The notes: a model not told the origin generated them from the letters alone. A stretch of 64,000 nucleotides of DNA from Chitinophagaceae bacterium (GCA_016722465.1 JADKJC010000001.1:1550001-1614000), one strand, 5' to 3'; counted from the stretch's first letter, positions 45,434-56,648 are shown. A program made the numbers and translations.

Positions 45434-47896
45434 ATGAAAAAAACAATCATACTCAGCCTGCTGTCATTATTATGCCTCGGCAGCATTGCACAAAACAAAA
45501 TTGGTAAGGTTACCGGCATTATTAAAGATGCCGGCGGAAAACCCGCCTCATCGGTAACGGTATCCCTTTTAAAAAGCAACGATTCTTCCCTTGCCAAAAC
45601 AGCAATTACCGATCCATCCGGGAAATATGAAATAGAATTTATTCCAGAAGGCACTTACCTGGTGAGTGCCGGCTATATTGGATTTAAAAAAGTATACAGC
45701 AACAAGCTGGAGATCACATCGACCAAACCAGCAATAGCTGTGAATGAGCTACAGTTTACAGAATCTACTACTAGCCTGGAAGAAGTGACCCTTGTTTCAA
45801 AAAAATCATTTATTGAAACAAGGATCGATAAAACTATCGTGAATGTAGATGCTTCACCCACCAGCGCCGGTGCCACAGCGCTGGAACTATTGGAAAAATC
45901 TCCCGGGGTGATCGTAAACAATGACGGTGTGATCAGTTTAAGGGGTAAACCAGGTGTGATTGTGATGGTCGATGGCAAACAAACTTTTTTGTCACCCTCC
46001 GACCTTGCTAATTTATTAAGGAACATGCCGGCCTCATCCATTGAGCAATTTGAGATCATGACCAACCCTTCTGCTAAATATGATGCAGCCGGTAATTCGG
46101 GTATCATCAATATCAAAACCAAAAAAGGAAAGGCGAATGGTTTTAATGGATCCTTTACTTTGGGGGCTACGGCCAGTTTGTTTGATCAGAAAGGTACTTT
46201 TTATGTAATACCAAAATCGCAGAACAGCTTTAATTTTAACTACCGCAAAAACAAGTTCAACTTTTTCGGTAACTACAATCCCAATTACTTCAGGGGAAGA
46301 AATATTTTAGAGATCAACCGGAAGTTCATCAGCAGCCCGGGAACATTGCTTGGCTATAATGATGTGGAGACAAGGTTTAAATTCGGCAATACCAACCATA
46401 CATTGAAACTGGGCTTCGATTATTTTGCTGATAAGAAAAATACATTTGGTGTTACCATCAGTGGTTTTACATTCAAAGGACACCCCACACCGGTTACAGT
46501 TACCGACAGCAAGGATGTAGATCATCAGTTGCTTTCAAAATGGTATCCCGTACAGACAATAATAACAAGTTTCAAAACCTGGCAGCCAATCTTAACTTCC
46601 GCCATGTATACGATTCCACCGGAAGGGAACTCACAGCCGACTTTGATTTTATAGCCTACCGCAATACAGGCGATATGCTGCTCACCACCGATTTTTATGA
46701 TCCATCCGGGATCAGCACCGATCCAACCTTGTTGTTAAAAGGTCACCTGCCCGCCGTGATTGATATCTATACATTCAAATCTGATTATGTACACCCCTTC
46801 AAAAGCGGGATAAAATTTGAAGCCGGTATCAAAACAAGCTATGTTACCAACGACAACGAAGTGGATTATAAAAAGGTACAACCTGGGAAAATGGGACAAC
46901 GACAGCAGGAGCAATCATTTTGTGTATAAAGAGAACATCAATGCAGCATATGTGAATGTGAGCAAACAAATAAAGAAATGGTCATTGCAGGCCGGGCTTC
47001 GTTTGGAGAACACCATTGCAAAAGGCCACCAGCTCACCAACGACTCCACTTTCAAACGCAATTTTACCAACCTGTTTCCCAGTACCTTTATTAGTTATAC
47101 CATTGATAAAAAGAACAGCCTCACGCTTTCTTACAGCAGGCGCATCACCCGGCCCAATTACCAGGACCTGAATCCCTTCACATTCTTCCTGGATTCTTTG
47201 TCCTACAGGCAGGGCAACCCGTTTTTGCTGCCACAGTTCACCCATAACATAGAACTGACACATGCATTCAATGGTAAAATAATCACCAGCATTAATTACA
47301 ATACCACCAAAGATGTGATTTCTCAATTGCTAAGGCAAAACGATGCCAACCGCATTGTTTACCTCACCGTTGACAACGTAGCCAGCTTTCAAAACATCGG
47401 CATATCTGTTACCGTTCCGGCAGCCATTACCAAATGGTGGAACCTGAATTTCTTTACCAATGTTTTCAACAATCATTACAAGGGTATTTACAATGCCGAC
47501 AAGATCGATATTTCCTACACTTCCTTTATGGCCAACGCCACCAACAGCTTCACGGTTAAAAAAGGATTTACCCTTGAGCTGAGTGGATTTTACAGAGCAA
47601 AGGGGGTTGACAATTTATCCATTTCCGAACCGGTGTACCAGATGAGCCTGGGTGCACAAAAACAGGTAATGAATGGAAAAGGAACATTAAGGCTGAATGT
47701 GAGGGACCCCTTTGCATGGCAGCGTTTCCGGGCATTAACGGAGTACAGTAATATTTATGTAAAAATAAATAGCCAGAATGATGCAAGGCAGGTAACGGCT
47801 ACGTTCACTTACCGTTTTGGTAAGTCACAGCAGGGCCAGCAAAGAAGAAGGAATGCATCGCAGGAAGAACAGAATCGTGTGGGAGGAGGTAACTAG
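45434..47896 (+). CDS. Outer membrane beta-barrel receptor (CarboxypepD_reg, plug, OMP_b-brl_3), two frameshifts
   Basis: Signal peptide IILSLLSLLCLGSIAQ, then a carboxypeptidase-regulatory-like domain (GKVTGIIKDAGGKPASSVTV), a plug-like region (ATALELLEKSPGVIVNNDGV, SSIEQFEIMTNPSAKYDAAG) and a long barrel (SFNFNYRKNKFNFFGNYNPN, LTLSYSRRITRPNYQDLNPF, TEYSNIYVKINSQ). Frames change near 46540 and 46895; motifs continue at once. Joined ~820 residues. Start 45434 follows the signal peptide better than 45386. It resembles TonB-dependent receptors but ends with the OMP_b-brl_3 type. Substrate unknown; a terminator follows. Confidence 0.85.
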
Positions 47897-47935
47897 CTGT
47901 TGCATTTTGTCATCACCGCATAAATAATAAATACC

Positions 47936-47965
47936 AAGTTGACCATTCGGGGCCAACTTTTTTAT
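47936..47965 (+). terminator. Terminator after the barrel protein gene
   Basis: AAGTTG (47936-47941) pairs with CAACTT (47954-47959), with two further G-C pairs inside the loop, followed by TTTTTTATT. Confidence 0.7.
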
Positions 47966-47998
47966 TAACTTCCACCTTACTTTACCAAAACAAATGTT

Positions 47999-50900
47999 AT
48001 GAAACGACTATGCCTTGCCTGTACTGTATTTATTATTACGCTGCCTTTTTCGCTTTCAGCACAAAAGAAAAATACTCCAACCTCTGATAAAGAAGAAAAA
48101 AAAGAGCTCCTCAATGATGCTCTTTTCAGTAACCTACAGTTCCGGAGTGTAGGCCCAGCCATTACATCGGGCCGCATTGCTGATATAGCCGTTAATCCCA
48201 ACAACCACAACGAATATTATGTGGGGGTAGCCTGTGGCGGCGTTTGGAAAACCAGTAATGCAGGCGTTACCTTTTCTCCGCTGTTTGATGGTGAAGGTTC
48301 TTATTCTATTGGTTGTATAGCCATTGACCCCAACAACAGCAATGTGGTTTGGGTGGGAAGTGGAGAGAACAATAATCAAAGGAGTGTTGCCTATGGTGAT
48401 GGGATTTATAAAAGCGAAGATGGCGGCAAGAGTTGGAAAAATATGGGGTTGAAAAATTCAGAACATATCGGCCGTATAGCCATTGACCCAACCAACAGTA
48501 ATATTGTTTATGTGGCTGCTTACGGCCCACTGTGGAGTTCGGGCGGAGACAGGGGTATATACAAAACGACTGATGGCGGTAAAACCTGGAAGCAAATTTT
48601 AAAAGTAAGTGAACACACCGGATTTAACGAAGTGATAATTGATCCACGTTATCCCAATCTGGTATATGCAGCGGCACACCAGCGCCAACGTAAAGTATTT
48701 ACCTATATCGGCGGCGGTACTGAAACGATGCTGTATAAAAGTACTGATAGCGGCAACACCTGGGATACCATGATGAGTGGGATGCCTTCCGGGCAGATTG
48801 GCCGTATCGGCCTGAATTACTCCCCTGCCAATCCTGATATATTATATGCAGTAGTGGAAGCTAAGGAAGATAAGGGTGGTGTATACCGGAGCACCGACCG
48901 TGGTGCCAGCTGGGAAAAAAGAGGTGGCTATACCTCTTCAGGTAACTACTATCAAAAAATATTCTGTGATCCAAAAAATACCGAAAAGGTTTTTGTGATC
49001 AATGCTTACATGGTGGTAAGTAAGGATGGCGGAAAAACATTCAATAATCTCGGCGAAAAAAGTAAGCATATCGATAACCATGTGATCTGGATCGATCCAT
49101 CCAATACCGATCATTTCCTCGTTGGTTGCGATGGCGGTGTATATGAAAGTTTTGATGGTGCCGACAACTGGCAGTTCAAACCCAACCTGCCTGTAACACA
49201 GTTTTATAAGGTGGCCACCGACAATGCATTTCCTTTCTACCACATTCATGGAGGTACGCAGGATAACTTCAGTATTGGTGGGCCATCCAGGACCTTGAGT
49301 GAAAATGGTATCGTTAATTCCGACTGGTATTTCACCAGTACCGGTGATGGTTTTGAAAGCCAGGTAGATCAGAGCAACCCCGATATTGTATACGCACAGG
49401 CACAGTATGGTGCACTCAGCAGGTACGATAAAAAGAGTGGCGAAAAACTATACATTCAGCCACAGGAAAGAGAAGGGGAAGCTGCCTACCGCTGGAACTG
49501 GGATGCACCATTGATGATATCACAGTTTGACAACAAACGACTGTACTTTGCAGCCAACAAAGTTTTCCGCAGCGATGACAGGGGCAATAGCTGGAAAGTG
49601 ATCAGTGAAGACCTTACCCGCCGGCTGGACAGGAACAAACTACCGGTGATGGGCAAGGTATGGAGCATGGATGCCATTGCCAAAAATCAGAGTACTGATA
49701 TTTATGGTAACATCACTGCCCTGGCAGAAAGCAAACTGGATGAAAATATTTTATATGCAGGAACGGATGATGGCTTGATACAGGTAACGAATGATGGTGG
49801 TAAAACATGGATAAAGATTGACAATATTGCCGGGGTGCCCGAACGCACTTATGTGAATCAAATCATTGCATCGCAGCATGATAAGAATGTAGCCTACGTT
49901 ACATTCAATCATCATCGTTATGGCGATTTTCATCCTTATGTATATAAAACAACAGATGCCGGAAAAACATGGATGGCGATTCAAAATAATTTACCGGAAA
50001 GAGGCTCCGCCTACTGCATTGCAGAAGATCATGTAAATACCAACCTCTTATTTGCAGGTACCGAGTTTGGTGTATTCACCAGTATTGATGGTGGTTCCAA
50101 ATGGTACCAGTTGAAAGGCGGCCTGCCCACCATTGCCATCAGGGATATAGAGATACAGAAAAGAGAAAATGACCTGGTGCTCGCCAGCTTTGGCCGTGGA
50201 TTTTATGTGCTGGATGATTATACACCTTTGAGAAATCTTAAAAAAGAAGACCTTGAAAAGCAGGCAGTGATTTTTCCTGTAAAAGATGCCTGGATGTATA
50301 TGCAGTCAACAGCACTGGGAGTAAGAGGCAAAGGCTTCCAGGGAGAAAGTTTTTTCACCACTCCAAACCCCAAGCCAGAAGCTGTATTTACTTATTACCT
50401 GAAAGCAGATATCAAAACCATTAAGGAAAAAAGACAGGCAGCAGAAGCGGAGAAAGTTAAAAAAGGCGAAGCCATTACTTATCCCTCCATTGATTCGTTA
50501 AGACTGGAAGACCAGCAGCCGGCACCACACTTGCTTTTTACCATTACCGATGAGAGTGGTAATATTGTTCGCCGCATCAAGACTGCTGCAAAAAAAGGAT
50601 TGAAAAGAATCACCTGGGATTTCCGTACTCCCCCCTTTGGTCCCATCGACTTTACTCCTTTTGATGAATCCAATTCCTTCAGTGCACCCGACCAGGGTTA
50701 TATGGCTCTGCCCGGCCATTACAAAGTATCGCTGAGTAAATTTGAAGACGGGCAGTACACAGAGATGGTGGCTTCACAACCATTTAAAACTGCCCTGCTG
50801 AATGTAACCACGCTGCCGGCTACCGATAAAAAAGCGCTGGATGAATTCTGTAAAAAGGTAGGGGAACTCAGCCGGGTAGTTGCCGCCGCCGATGGATACC

Positions 50901-51298
50901 GCAGCAATCTGGTGAACAAAATGCGTTATATCAAACAGGCAGTGATTGAAACACCGAGGCAGCCATTGGATATTTCGCAAACCATTACTTACATCGAAAA
51001 ACGCCTGGGTGATTTGAATAAACAACTGAATGGTGATGCTACCCTTGCAAGAAGGGAATTTGAAACACCGCCTTCCATCAATGGCCGCATTGGTTATATT
51101 ACCGGTGCCCTGTGGAGTACCACAGCTGCACCTACGCAAACACAAATGGATTGCTATACGATTGCTGCCAAACAATTTTCACCGGTGTACATTGAGCTGA
51201 AAGCTGTGGGAGAAGAAGTGAAGAAACTCGAAGACCTGCTGGAGAAGAATGGTGCACCTGCCACCCCGGGCAGGCTACCGGATTGGAAGGGCAATTGA
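47999..51298 (+). CDS. Secreted VPS10/sortilin-like beta-propeller protein
   Basis: 1099 residues, uninterrupted. Signal peptide (LACTVFIITLPFSLSAQ), then many BNR/Asp-box repeats: KTSNAGVTFSPLF, KSEDGGKSWKNM, KTTDGGKTWKQI, KSTDSGNTWDTM, KTTDAGKTWMAI. This is the ten-bladed sortilin-N/VPS10-type propeller. Phrases such as GPAITSGRIADIAVNPNN and ITWDFRTPPFGP match the 'glycosyl hydrolase/VPS10' proteins common in Bacteroidota. The last ~270 residues are helical. It is probably a periplasmic or surface-exposed binding protein or glycosidase; activity unproven. Confidence 0.82.
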   Translation: MKRLCLACTVFIITLPFSLSAQKKNTPTSDKEEKKELLNDALFSNLQFRSVGPAITSGRIADIAVNPNNHNEYYVGVACGGVWKTSNAGVTFSPLFDGEGSYSIGCIAIDPNNSNVVWVGSGENNNQRSVAYGDGIYKSEDGGKSWKNMGLKNSEHIGRIAIDPTNSNIVYVAAYGPLWSSGGDRGIYKTTDGGKTWKQILKVSEHTGFNEVIIDPRYPNLVYAAAHQRQRKVFTYIGGGTETMLYKSTDSGNTWDTMMSGMPSGQIGRIGLNYSPANPDILYAVVEAKEDKGGVYRSTDRGASWEKRGGYTSSGNYYQKIFCDPKNTEKVFVINAYMVVSKDGGKTFNNLGEKSKHIDNHVIWIDPSNTDHFLVGCDGGVYESFDGADNWQFKPNLPVTQFYKVATDNAFPFYHIHGGTQDNFSIGGPSRTLSENGIVNSDWYFTSTGDGFESQVDQSNPDIVYAQAQYGALSRYDKKSGEKLYIQPQEREGEAAYRWNWDAPLMISQFDNKRLYFAANKVFRSDDRGNSWKVISEDLTRRLDRNKLPVMGKVWSMDAIAKNQSTDIYGNITALAESKLDENILYAGTDDGLIQVTNDGGKTWIKIDNIAGVPERTYVNQIIASQHDKNVAYVTFNHHRYGDFHPYVYKTTDAGKTWMAIQNNLPERGSAYCIAEDHVNTNLLFAGTEFGVFTSIDGGSKWYQLKGGLPTIAIRDIEIQKRENDLVLASFGRGFYVLDDYTPLRNLKKEDLEKQAVIFPVKDAWMYMQSTALGVRGKGFQGESFFTTPNPKPEAVFTYYLKADIKTIKEKRQAAEAEKVKKGEAITYPSIDSLRLEDQQPAPHLLFTITDESGNIVRRIKTAAKKGLKRITWDFRTPPFGPIDFTPFDESNSFSAPDQGYMALPGHYKVSLSKFEDGQYTEMVASQPFKTALLNVTTLPATDKKALDEFCKKVGELSRVVAAADGYRSNLVNKMRYIKQAVIETPRQPLDISQTITYIEKRLGDLNKQLNGDATLARREFETPPSINGRIGYITGALWSTTAAPTQTQMDCYTIAAKQFSPVYIELKAVGEEVKKLEDLLEKNGAPATPGRLPDWKGN

Positions 51299-51320
51299 GC
51301 TATACATTTTTATTTTTATA

Positions 51321-51344
51321 AAAGGCTTTCGGAAGAAAGCTTTT
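51321..51344. terminator. Terminator between the VPS10-like gene and guaC
   Basis: AAAGGCTTTC (51321-51330) pairs with GAAAGCTTTT (51335-51344) with one G-U pair and a GGAA loop, followed by T run. It can serve both convergent genes. Confidence 0.8.
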
Positions 51345-51384
51345 TTTCCTTTGTTGCGATGACCAAAGATTGAGGGGTGAGCTG

Positions 51385-52422
51385 CTACTCAAACCACTGA
51401 TTGTGCTGCTCTTCCACACGAATGAATGTAGTCCGCTTGGTAAGCTCCTTTAGCGATTGTGCGCCTACGTAAGTACAGGTAGAGCGAACGCCACCCAGCA
51501 GGTCCTGCATGGTATTGTTCACCGGCCCACGGTATTTGATGGTAACAGTTTTACCCTCGCTGGCCCTGTATTCTGCCACCCCGCCGGCATATTTATTCAT
51601 GGCTGTTTCTGAACTCATGCCATAAAACTGTTTGAGTTTTTCCCCATTCTTTTCAATCAATTCACCACCGCTTTCGTCATGGCCTGCCAGCATACCGCCC
51701 AGCATCACAAAATCGGCACCGCCGCCAAAAGCCTTGGCCACATCACCAGGAACTCTACAACCACCGTCAGAAATGATCTGTCCTTTCAGGCCATGCGCCG
51801 CATCCGCACATTCAATAATGGCACTCAGCTGCGGATAACCCACACCGGTTTTTACCCTGGTAGTACAAACCGAGCCCGGGCCAATGCCCACTTTAATGAT
51901 ATCAGCCCCGGCCAGTAACAATTCTTCCACCATTTCGCCGGTCACCACGTTACCGGCCAAAATAATCTTATCTGCAAAAGCCTCCCTGGTTCTTTTTACA
52001 AAATCCACAAAATGCTCGGAGTAGCCATTGGCCACATCAATACAAATAAATTGTAAAGACGGGCACTGGTCCATGATGATTTTTAATTTTTCCGCATCCG
52101 CCTTGCCAGAGCCAGTGCTTATGGCAATATGCTGTGCAATTCCCGGCGGCGCTGTTTGTATAAAATCTTTCCATTGTGCAATGCTGTAATGTTTGTGTAC
52201 TGCGGTGAAAGCCTTGTGTTGTACCAGTGCCAGCGCCATTTCAAATGTGCCTACAGTATCCATATTGGCGGCCATAATGGGTACGCCCTCCCATAGCTTA
52301 CCCGTATGCCTGAATTTAAAATTACGTTCCAAACTCACTTCTACCCTCGACTTTAAAGTAGACCGCTTGGGCCTGATCATTACATTTTTAAAACCCAGCT
52401 TAATATCATTTTCAATTCTCAT
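51385..52422 (-). CDS. guaC: GMP reductase
   Basis: 345 residues. An IMPDH-like barrel without CBS domains: [57 protein letters not shown] (catalytic Cys) and [19 protein letters not shown]. These fit GuaC rather than GuaB. It reduces GMP to IMP with NADPH. A 13-bp perfect hairpin lies in its upstream region. Confidence 0.92.
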   Translation of the reverse strand: MRIENDIKLGFKNVMIRPKRSTLKSRVEVSLERNFKFRHTGKLWEGVPIMAANMDTVGTFEMALALVQHKAFTAVHKHYSIAQWKDFIQTAPPGIAQHIAISTGSGKADAEKLKIIMDQCPSLQFICIDVANGYSEHFVDFVKRTREAFADKIILAGNVVTGEMVEELLLAGADIIKVGIGPGSVCTTRVKTGVGYPQLSAIIECADAAHGLKGQIISDGGCRVPGDVAKAFGGGADFVMLGGMLAGHDESGGELIEKNGEKLKQFYGMSSETAMNKYAGGVAEYRASEGKTVTIKYRGPVNNTMQDLLGGVRSTCTYVGAQSLKELTKRTTFIRVEEQHNQWFE

Positions 52423-52476
52423 TGCAGATTATTTTAAGGGCAGTAAGTTAGTGCAAAGGGGGAGAATTCAAAACAC

Positions 52477-52509
52477 AGAGATCCAAAGTGTTTAAAACTT
52501 TGGATCTCT
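52477..52509. terminator. Perfect 13-bp inverted repeat upstream of guaC
   Basis: AGAGATCCAAAGT (52477-52489) pairs with ACTTTGGATCTCT (52497-52509), loop GTTTAAA. It lies between guaC and the small membrane protein gene, both on the minus strand. It may end that gene's transcript or act in the guaC leader. Confidence 0.6.
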
Positions 52510-52542
52510 CCGGCAAAAAAAGCCCTTGTATTCAACAACCGT

Positions 52543-52776
52543 TTATTCCATCACGGTGTTATTTTTATTTGCATGAGGATTACCCGAATTGCCTGTAAAG
52601 ATAGCCGCTGCTATAACCCCGAGAAGCAACGCCATGCCGATCCATACACCGGGCCTGGAAAAAAATTCACTGGCTTTGCTGGTGCCGTTAACGCTGTCTG
52701 CCCATGCCGTTATTTGTGCCATCACCATTACACACAGTAACAGGCACTTATTGCGTAGGATGCTTAACTTTTTCAT
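52543..52776 (-). CDS. Small membrane protein of unknown function
   Basis: 77 residues. A signal or first helix (KCLLLCVMVMAQITAWA) and a second helix GVWIGMALLLGVIAAAIFTG, then an Asn-rich end. No family recognised. Its own terminator-like hairpin follows at 52477-52509. Confidence 0.55.
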   Translation of the reverse strand: MKKLSILRNKCLLLCVMVMAQITAWADSVNGTSKASEFFSRPGVWIGMALLLGVIAAAIFTGNSGNPHANKNNTVME

Positions 52777-52904
52777 AATTGAAGTTTTATATCATTATAA
52801 AAAAACCACGCCACTATTTTAATAAGGCGACAACCTTAAAAAACGATCTCTTTGGGAAATTGCTGCCACGTTTTGATGAAAACCCTGGCTATGCAGCACG
52901 GTCA

Positions 52905-53261
52905 TTAATAAAAAAACTGTTCAGAAATGATCTTACCACCTTTTACCTTGTACAAACAAATTTCACTGTTGGCCTGGCGTTCCTGTCCTTTCATTTGTAT
53001 GTCCGTTTCCCATCCCACAGAAAAATAATCACCGGCTACAAAGGGGTCAGTGATGTTACTACCGTAAAACTGCTCAACCATAGAGATAAACAATTCGGCT
53101 TTTTCCTGGATGGCTTTCAGTCCCCTGGTTTCTTTGGGCAACAGCCCTTCCCTGGGTTCAATGCTCAGGGTTTCTTCTGTAAAAAATTCCAGCTTGGCTT
53201 TTTCTACTTGGCCTTGCCTGCACATGCTTACCAATTTATCGGCTACTTCTTTTGTTGTCAT
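52905..53261 (-). CDS. SnoaL/NTF2-like domain protein
   Basis: About 118 residues from MTTKEVADKLVSMCRQGQVE. FTEETLSIEP, AIQEKAELFISMVEQFYGSN and DYFSVGWETDIQMKGQERQA match NTF2-like alpha+beta barrels of the SnoaL-like group. Function unknown. The start at 53363 would add 34 non-conserved residues and run into the next gene, so 53261 is chosen. Confidence 0.72.
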   Translation of the reverse strand: MTTKEVADKLVSMCRQGQVEKAKLEFFTEETLSIEPREGLLPKETRGLKAIQEKAELFISMVEQFYGSNITDPFVAGDYFSVGWETDIQMKGQERQANSEICLYKVKGGKIISEQFFY

Positions 53262-53292
53262 TAGTAATGAATATTTAGGACGAATAGGTTTC

Positions 53293-53817
53293 TTAGAGAT
53301 CATTAATAACATCCGTGGCTCTCTGCAAATGCAATTGCATGGTTGGTAATATATTTTCTGCATAGGATTTTATCGGTGGTGCATTGCCTACTCTTTTTTC
53401 GTAGTCAAAAAGATTGACCACCCTTTGCAGGTCACTCACCTGTCCATTTACATAGGCACTGTCGAAGCTGCGACCATTAAGACTGTTCAGCTGGGAGCGA
53501 AATGCCTTGTGTACCGTATCCATTTCGGAGGGTAGCTGGTAATTGTATTGAGCAGCTACGAGGCTAAGGCTATTCATGGCTGTTGTATGGCCACTGATAA
53601 GATATTGTGCCAGTACTTTTACCGAATCGTTGGTAGATCTAAACATAGCCAACTCCGAGAGGATGATGGCTGCCCGGTGGGTATATGCCACCTGTATCAC
53701 AAAGCCATCGTCCGTTGAATTTGGGTCGTCTGTTTTAACGGCCTCCTTTTTACTGCAGGCCGCAAAAAGAGCCATCAGCATCACGGACCCAATTGCCATT
53801 CCTGAAATCATTTTCAT
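53293..53817 (-). CDS. DUF4142 lipoprotein
   Basis: 174 residues. Lipobox in GSVMLMALFAACSKKEA; then the DUF4142 helical pair AAIILSELAMFRSTNDSVKV and ISGHTTAMNSLSLVAAQYNY. Members form ferritin-like four-helix bundles. Role unknown, often stress-related. Upstream of the SnoaL-like gene on the same strand. Confidence 0.8.
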   Translation of the reverse strand: MKMISGMAIGSVMLMALFAACSKKEAVKTDDPNSTDDGFVIQVAYTHRAAIILSELAMFRSTNDSVKVLAQYLISGHTTAMNSLSLVAAQYNYQLPSEMDTVHKAFRSQLNSLNGRSFDSAYVNGQVSDLQRVVNLFDYEKRVGNAPPIKSYAENILPTMQLHLQRATDVINDL

Positions 53818-53979
53818 AAATTTTACATTTTAGTTTCCTTCATAAATTTCATCCTTGCAAAAATAATTCAACAGATCCATCCAGTTGTTACCGGACATGT
53901 TAAATACCGGAGTTTTCGCAGCAAAATCCAGCTTGCCAATGCTGGCATAGAAATGGACATACCACTGTAAAGAATCAGT

Positions 53980-54366
53980 ATGAACATCATCATTCAATCA
54001 CTTGGCTTTACTGCAGGGGCGGCGCTGGAAACATTAATAAAGAAGAAAATATGCGTATTAAAATCCGACAGTATTATCCGGGCAACGGTTACACTGTATA
54101 AAGGCCCTGCAGAAAATATGGATGCAGACTATTGCGAAATCCGTCTTGAAGTTCCAGGCAATGATTTGTATGTAAAAAAGAACAGTACCCATTTTGAGGT
54201 ATCAGCCAGCGAATGTGTAGAAGTATTGTCTCAACAGCTCAACAAAAAAGCAACAAAGAAAAATGACAGGCAGGCAGATACCATCACCATCGAAAATGTA
54301 TTAGCAGCAGCCGAAGGCGATACAGATGCAACCCAGGTTACAGAGGGTCCACAACCTTTTATTTGA
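53980..54366 (+). CDS. HPF/RaiA-like ribosome-associated protein
   Basis: 128 residues. MNIIIQSLGFTAGAALETLI, SDSIIRATVTLYKGPAE and YCEIRLEVPGNDLYVKKNST follow the beta-alpha-beta-beta-beta-alpha pattern of HPF/YfiA proteins, which bind idle ribosomes and prevent translation. The C-terminus is a low-complexity acidic tail. Alone in orientation here. The 243-base gap after it (54367-54609) shows no gene. Confidence 0.72.
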   Translation: MNIIIQSLGFTAGAALETLIKKKICVLKSDSIIRATVTLYKGPAENMDADYCEIRLEVPGNDLYVKKNSTHFEVSASECVEVLSQQLNKKATKKNDRQADTITIENVLAAAEGDTDATQVTEGPQPFI

Positions 54367-54609
54367 ATCGTGTAAATTTCATTCGTGTTATTTCTCATTA
54401 GTTACCGAACAAGCCGTCTATTTTGCTTCAGGCCAGATGCAATCGGGATTCAAAAAATGCGAAACCAATTTTTTATAGAAGCAAAAGGAGCGGCGTTTCA
54501 GTAATCCAGCTGGCAGCTAGTGGAGGCAAAATCAATACATTTAAAAGATACAATAAAAGCAACTAATAAACCTGCTTCCAATAAGGCCAACACTCTTATT
54601 ATTGTTCAA

Positions 54610-55344
54610 TTATTTAATCCCTTTCGAATTCCTTAATACATTTATCCAATATGCCTCCAGCCCCTCTTTACCAATACCTGTAAAAGGCACCCATTTTCTT
54701 TCCACCGGCAGGTACACTTCCATTGCATTCACATCAGGAAAAATTTTATAATCGAATTTTGTATGGCCAGTGCAGATATACCCTGTATAATACCAGTCCA
54801 TATTATTTGCTAAAGCCCAGTCAATTTTCTGCAGCATCAGGTATTTACCCAGGCTATATTTTTTATAAGCCGGATGATAAAAATTAAGAATGCCTGAGAT
54901 GGCATTTTTGCCAAGATCAAAATACCCGGTTGCTATGAGCAGCCCCTTGTACCGTACTTCAATCATCATTGAGTCAAAGGGATTACCCATGCTGTTGTCG
55001 TGCATGCAGGATTGGCAACTGCCACTGGTAGTAAAATCAATAGCGCTGTGATAGAGACTGTATAGATTTTCTATTTCAGTAGTAATGATTGCCTTTTGAT
55101 ACAATATTGTTAACCTTTCACATTTCTTACGGATAGCCCGGGCAGCATTGTTTTCATTAATGTTACTCAGTTTTGTTCTTAACCAGAATACCGGCAATGC
55201 ATCGCCAGCCATATCAAGCTGGGTATAATGCGTTGTAAAAACCGTATGGAGCATCCTGTAATAACCGGCAGCCAGGTAGTCATCAAGCAGGCTGCCCCTG
55301 AATCCACGTTCATCTGGTAATATATAGTAAGGGCCAATGATCAT
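54610..55344 (-). CDS. Arginyl/leucyl-tRNA-protein transferase-like (ATE/Bpt family)
   Basis: 244 residues. LPDERGFRGSLLDDYLAAGY RM-like opening, FWLRTKLSNI, RYKGLLIATGYFDLGKNAIS, FYHPAYKKYSLGKYLMLQKI and YYTGYICTGHTKFDYKI match the C-terminal GNAT-like domain of ATE/Bpt transferases, which add an amino acid from aminoacyl-tRNA to protein N-termini for degradation. The N-terminal Cys-rich ATE domain is weak or absent. No aat or clpS genes adjacent. Confidence 0.68.
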   Translation of the reverse strand: MIIGPYYILPDERGFRGSLLDDYLAAGYYRMLHTVFTTHYTQLDMAGDALPVFWLRTKLSNINENNAARAIRKKCERLTILYQKAIITTEIENLYSLYHSAIDFTTSGSCQSCMHDNSMGNPFDSMMIEVRYKGLLIATGYFDLGKNAISGILNFYHPAYKKYSLGKYLMLQKIDWALANNMDWYYTGYICTGHTKFDYKIFPDVNAMEVYLPVERKWVPFTGIGKEGLEAYWINVLRNSKGIK

Positions 55345-55495
55345 TTTTATATTTTTTTGCGCTGCTTAATTGCCGGTTTAAATTAATCCATTTTTTACTG
55401 ACCACAATCAACCCCGGGTTTAATCACCGTCATGAATTAACCAGCAGCACCACCATAGCTTTCTTTTTATTTTATTATACTTTAATCATTGTGTC

Positions 55496-56568
55496 ATGAA
55501 AAATTTATTGGCAATAACACTGTCTTTACTGTTGCTGAATGCCGTGTATACGATTGCTACCGCCCAGGTGGATACTTCCATAAAAGTGTATTCAAAGTAT
55601 GATTTTGTTCCCGGGGATAAAATCGTCTTCTTTGATGATTTTAATGAGAACCTTGGTGATTTTCCTGCTGCCTGGAATACCAATGGCAGCGGTGAAATTG
55701 TTACTACCAGTATGGCCCCAGGCAAATGGTTCCAGCTAACGGGCAATGGCTTTTACATCCCGGATACAAAAGGCGATTTCCCGGATAACTTCACCGCCGA
55801 ATTTGATTTTATTCCTACCAACAAAGCGGAGGATGCACAGGCCATCGGCTTTGGTTTTTACATTGTTTCCGGCAATATAAAAGATCCGATGGAAGGTGGT
55901 GCAATACCCGGTAAAAGTGGCATGAAACTGAGCATTGATGGCTACAGCAGTTATTACTCCGCTTATACTGAGGGGGCATACACACTTAATGGCAATACTG
56001 ATTATGAACTGATAAAAAACACAGTATATCATTTTGCAGTGTGGGTACAAAAACAACGGATAAGAATGTACCTGAACGAGAAAAAAATATTTGATGTACC
56101 AAGAGGTATGCCGGAGGGGGTAAAATATAATATATTGCGCTTTGAAATGGGGGCGAATCAGTACCAATGATTGCAAATTTCAGGGTGGCCGCCGGTTTGC
56201 CGGATATGCGAAACAAATTACTGACAGAGGGCAAACTGGTGAGTTATGGAATTTATTTTGATGTGAACCAGGCTACAGTAAAGCCCGCCTCTTTTGCAAC
56301 GCTGAAAGAAATAGCACAGGTACTAAAGGATAACCCAACGGTTAAGATTCGCATTGTGGGCCATACCGATAGTGATGGAGATGATGCTGCCAACCTCGAC
56401 CTGTCTAAGCATCGGGCTGCTGCAGTAAGGCAGGAACTGTTAAACAATTTTGGCATTGAACCGGCCCGTATTGAAACAGATGGAAAGGGGGAACTTCAGC
56501 CGATTGCTGCCAATGATACAGCAGCTAACAAAGCAAAAAACCGCCGGGTTGAATTTGTAAAACTGTAA
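55496..56568 (+). CDS. OmpA-family protein with N-terminal lectin-like domain, one frameshift
   Basis: Signal peptide (LLAITLSLLLLNAVYTIATA), then DKIVFFDDFNENLGDFPAAW and a jelly-roll-like region. A frame change near 56168 (between MGANQY and MIANFRVAAGLPDMRNKLL) leads into the OmpA domain: SYGIYFDVNQATVKPASFAT, KIRIVGHTDSDGDDAANLDL and NRRVEFVKL, which binds peptidoglycan. Joined ~357 residues. It anchors the outer membrane to the wall or binds a surface glycan. No protein partner is obvious. Confidence 0.83.
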
Positions 56569-56648
56569 AAGAAAGGAGTAATTGGGGAAGTATGATTTTT
56601 TATTCAGCTAAGCAGCTAAAAAAAGGCCACATTGCTGTGACCTCTTTG

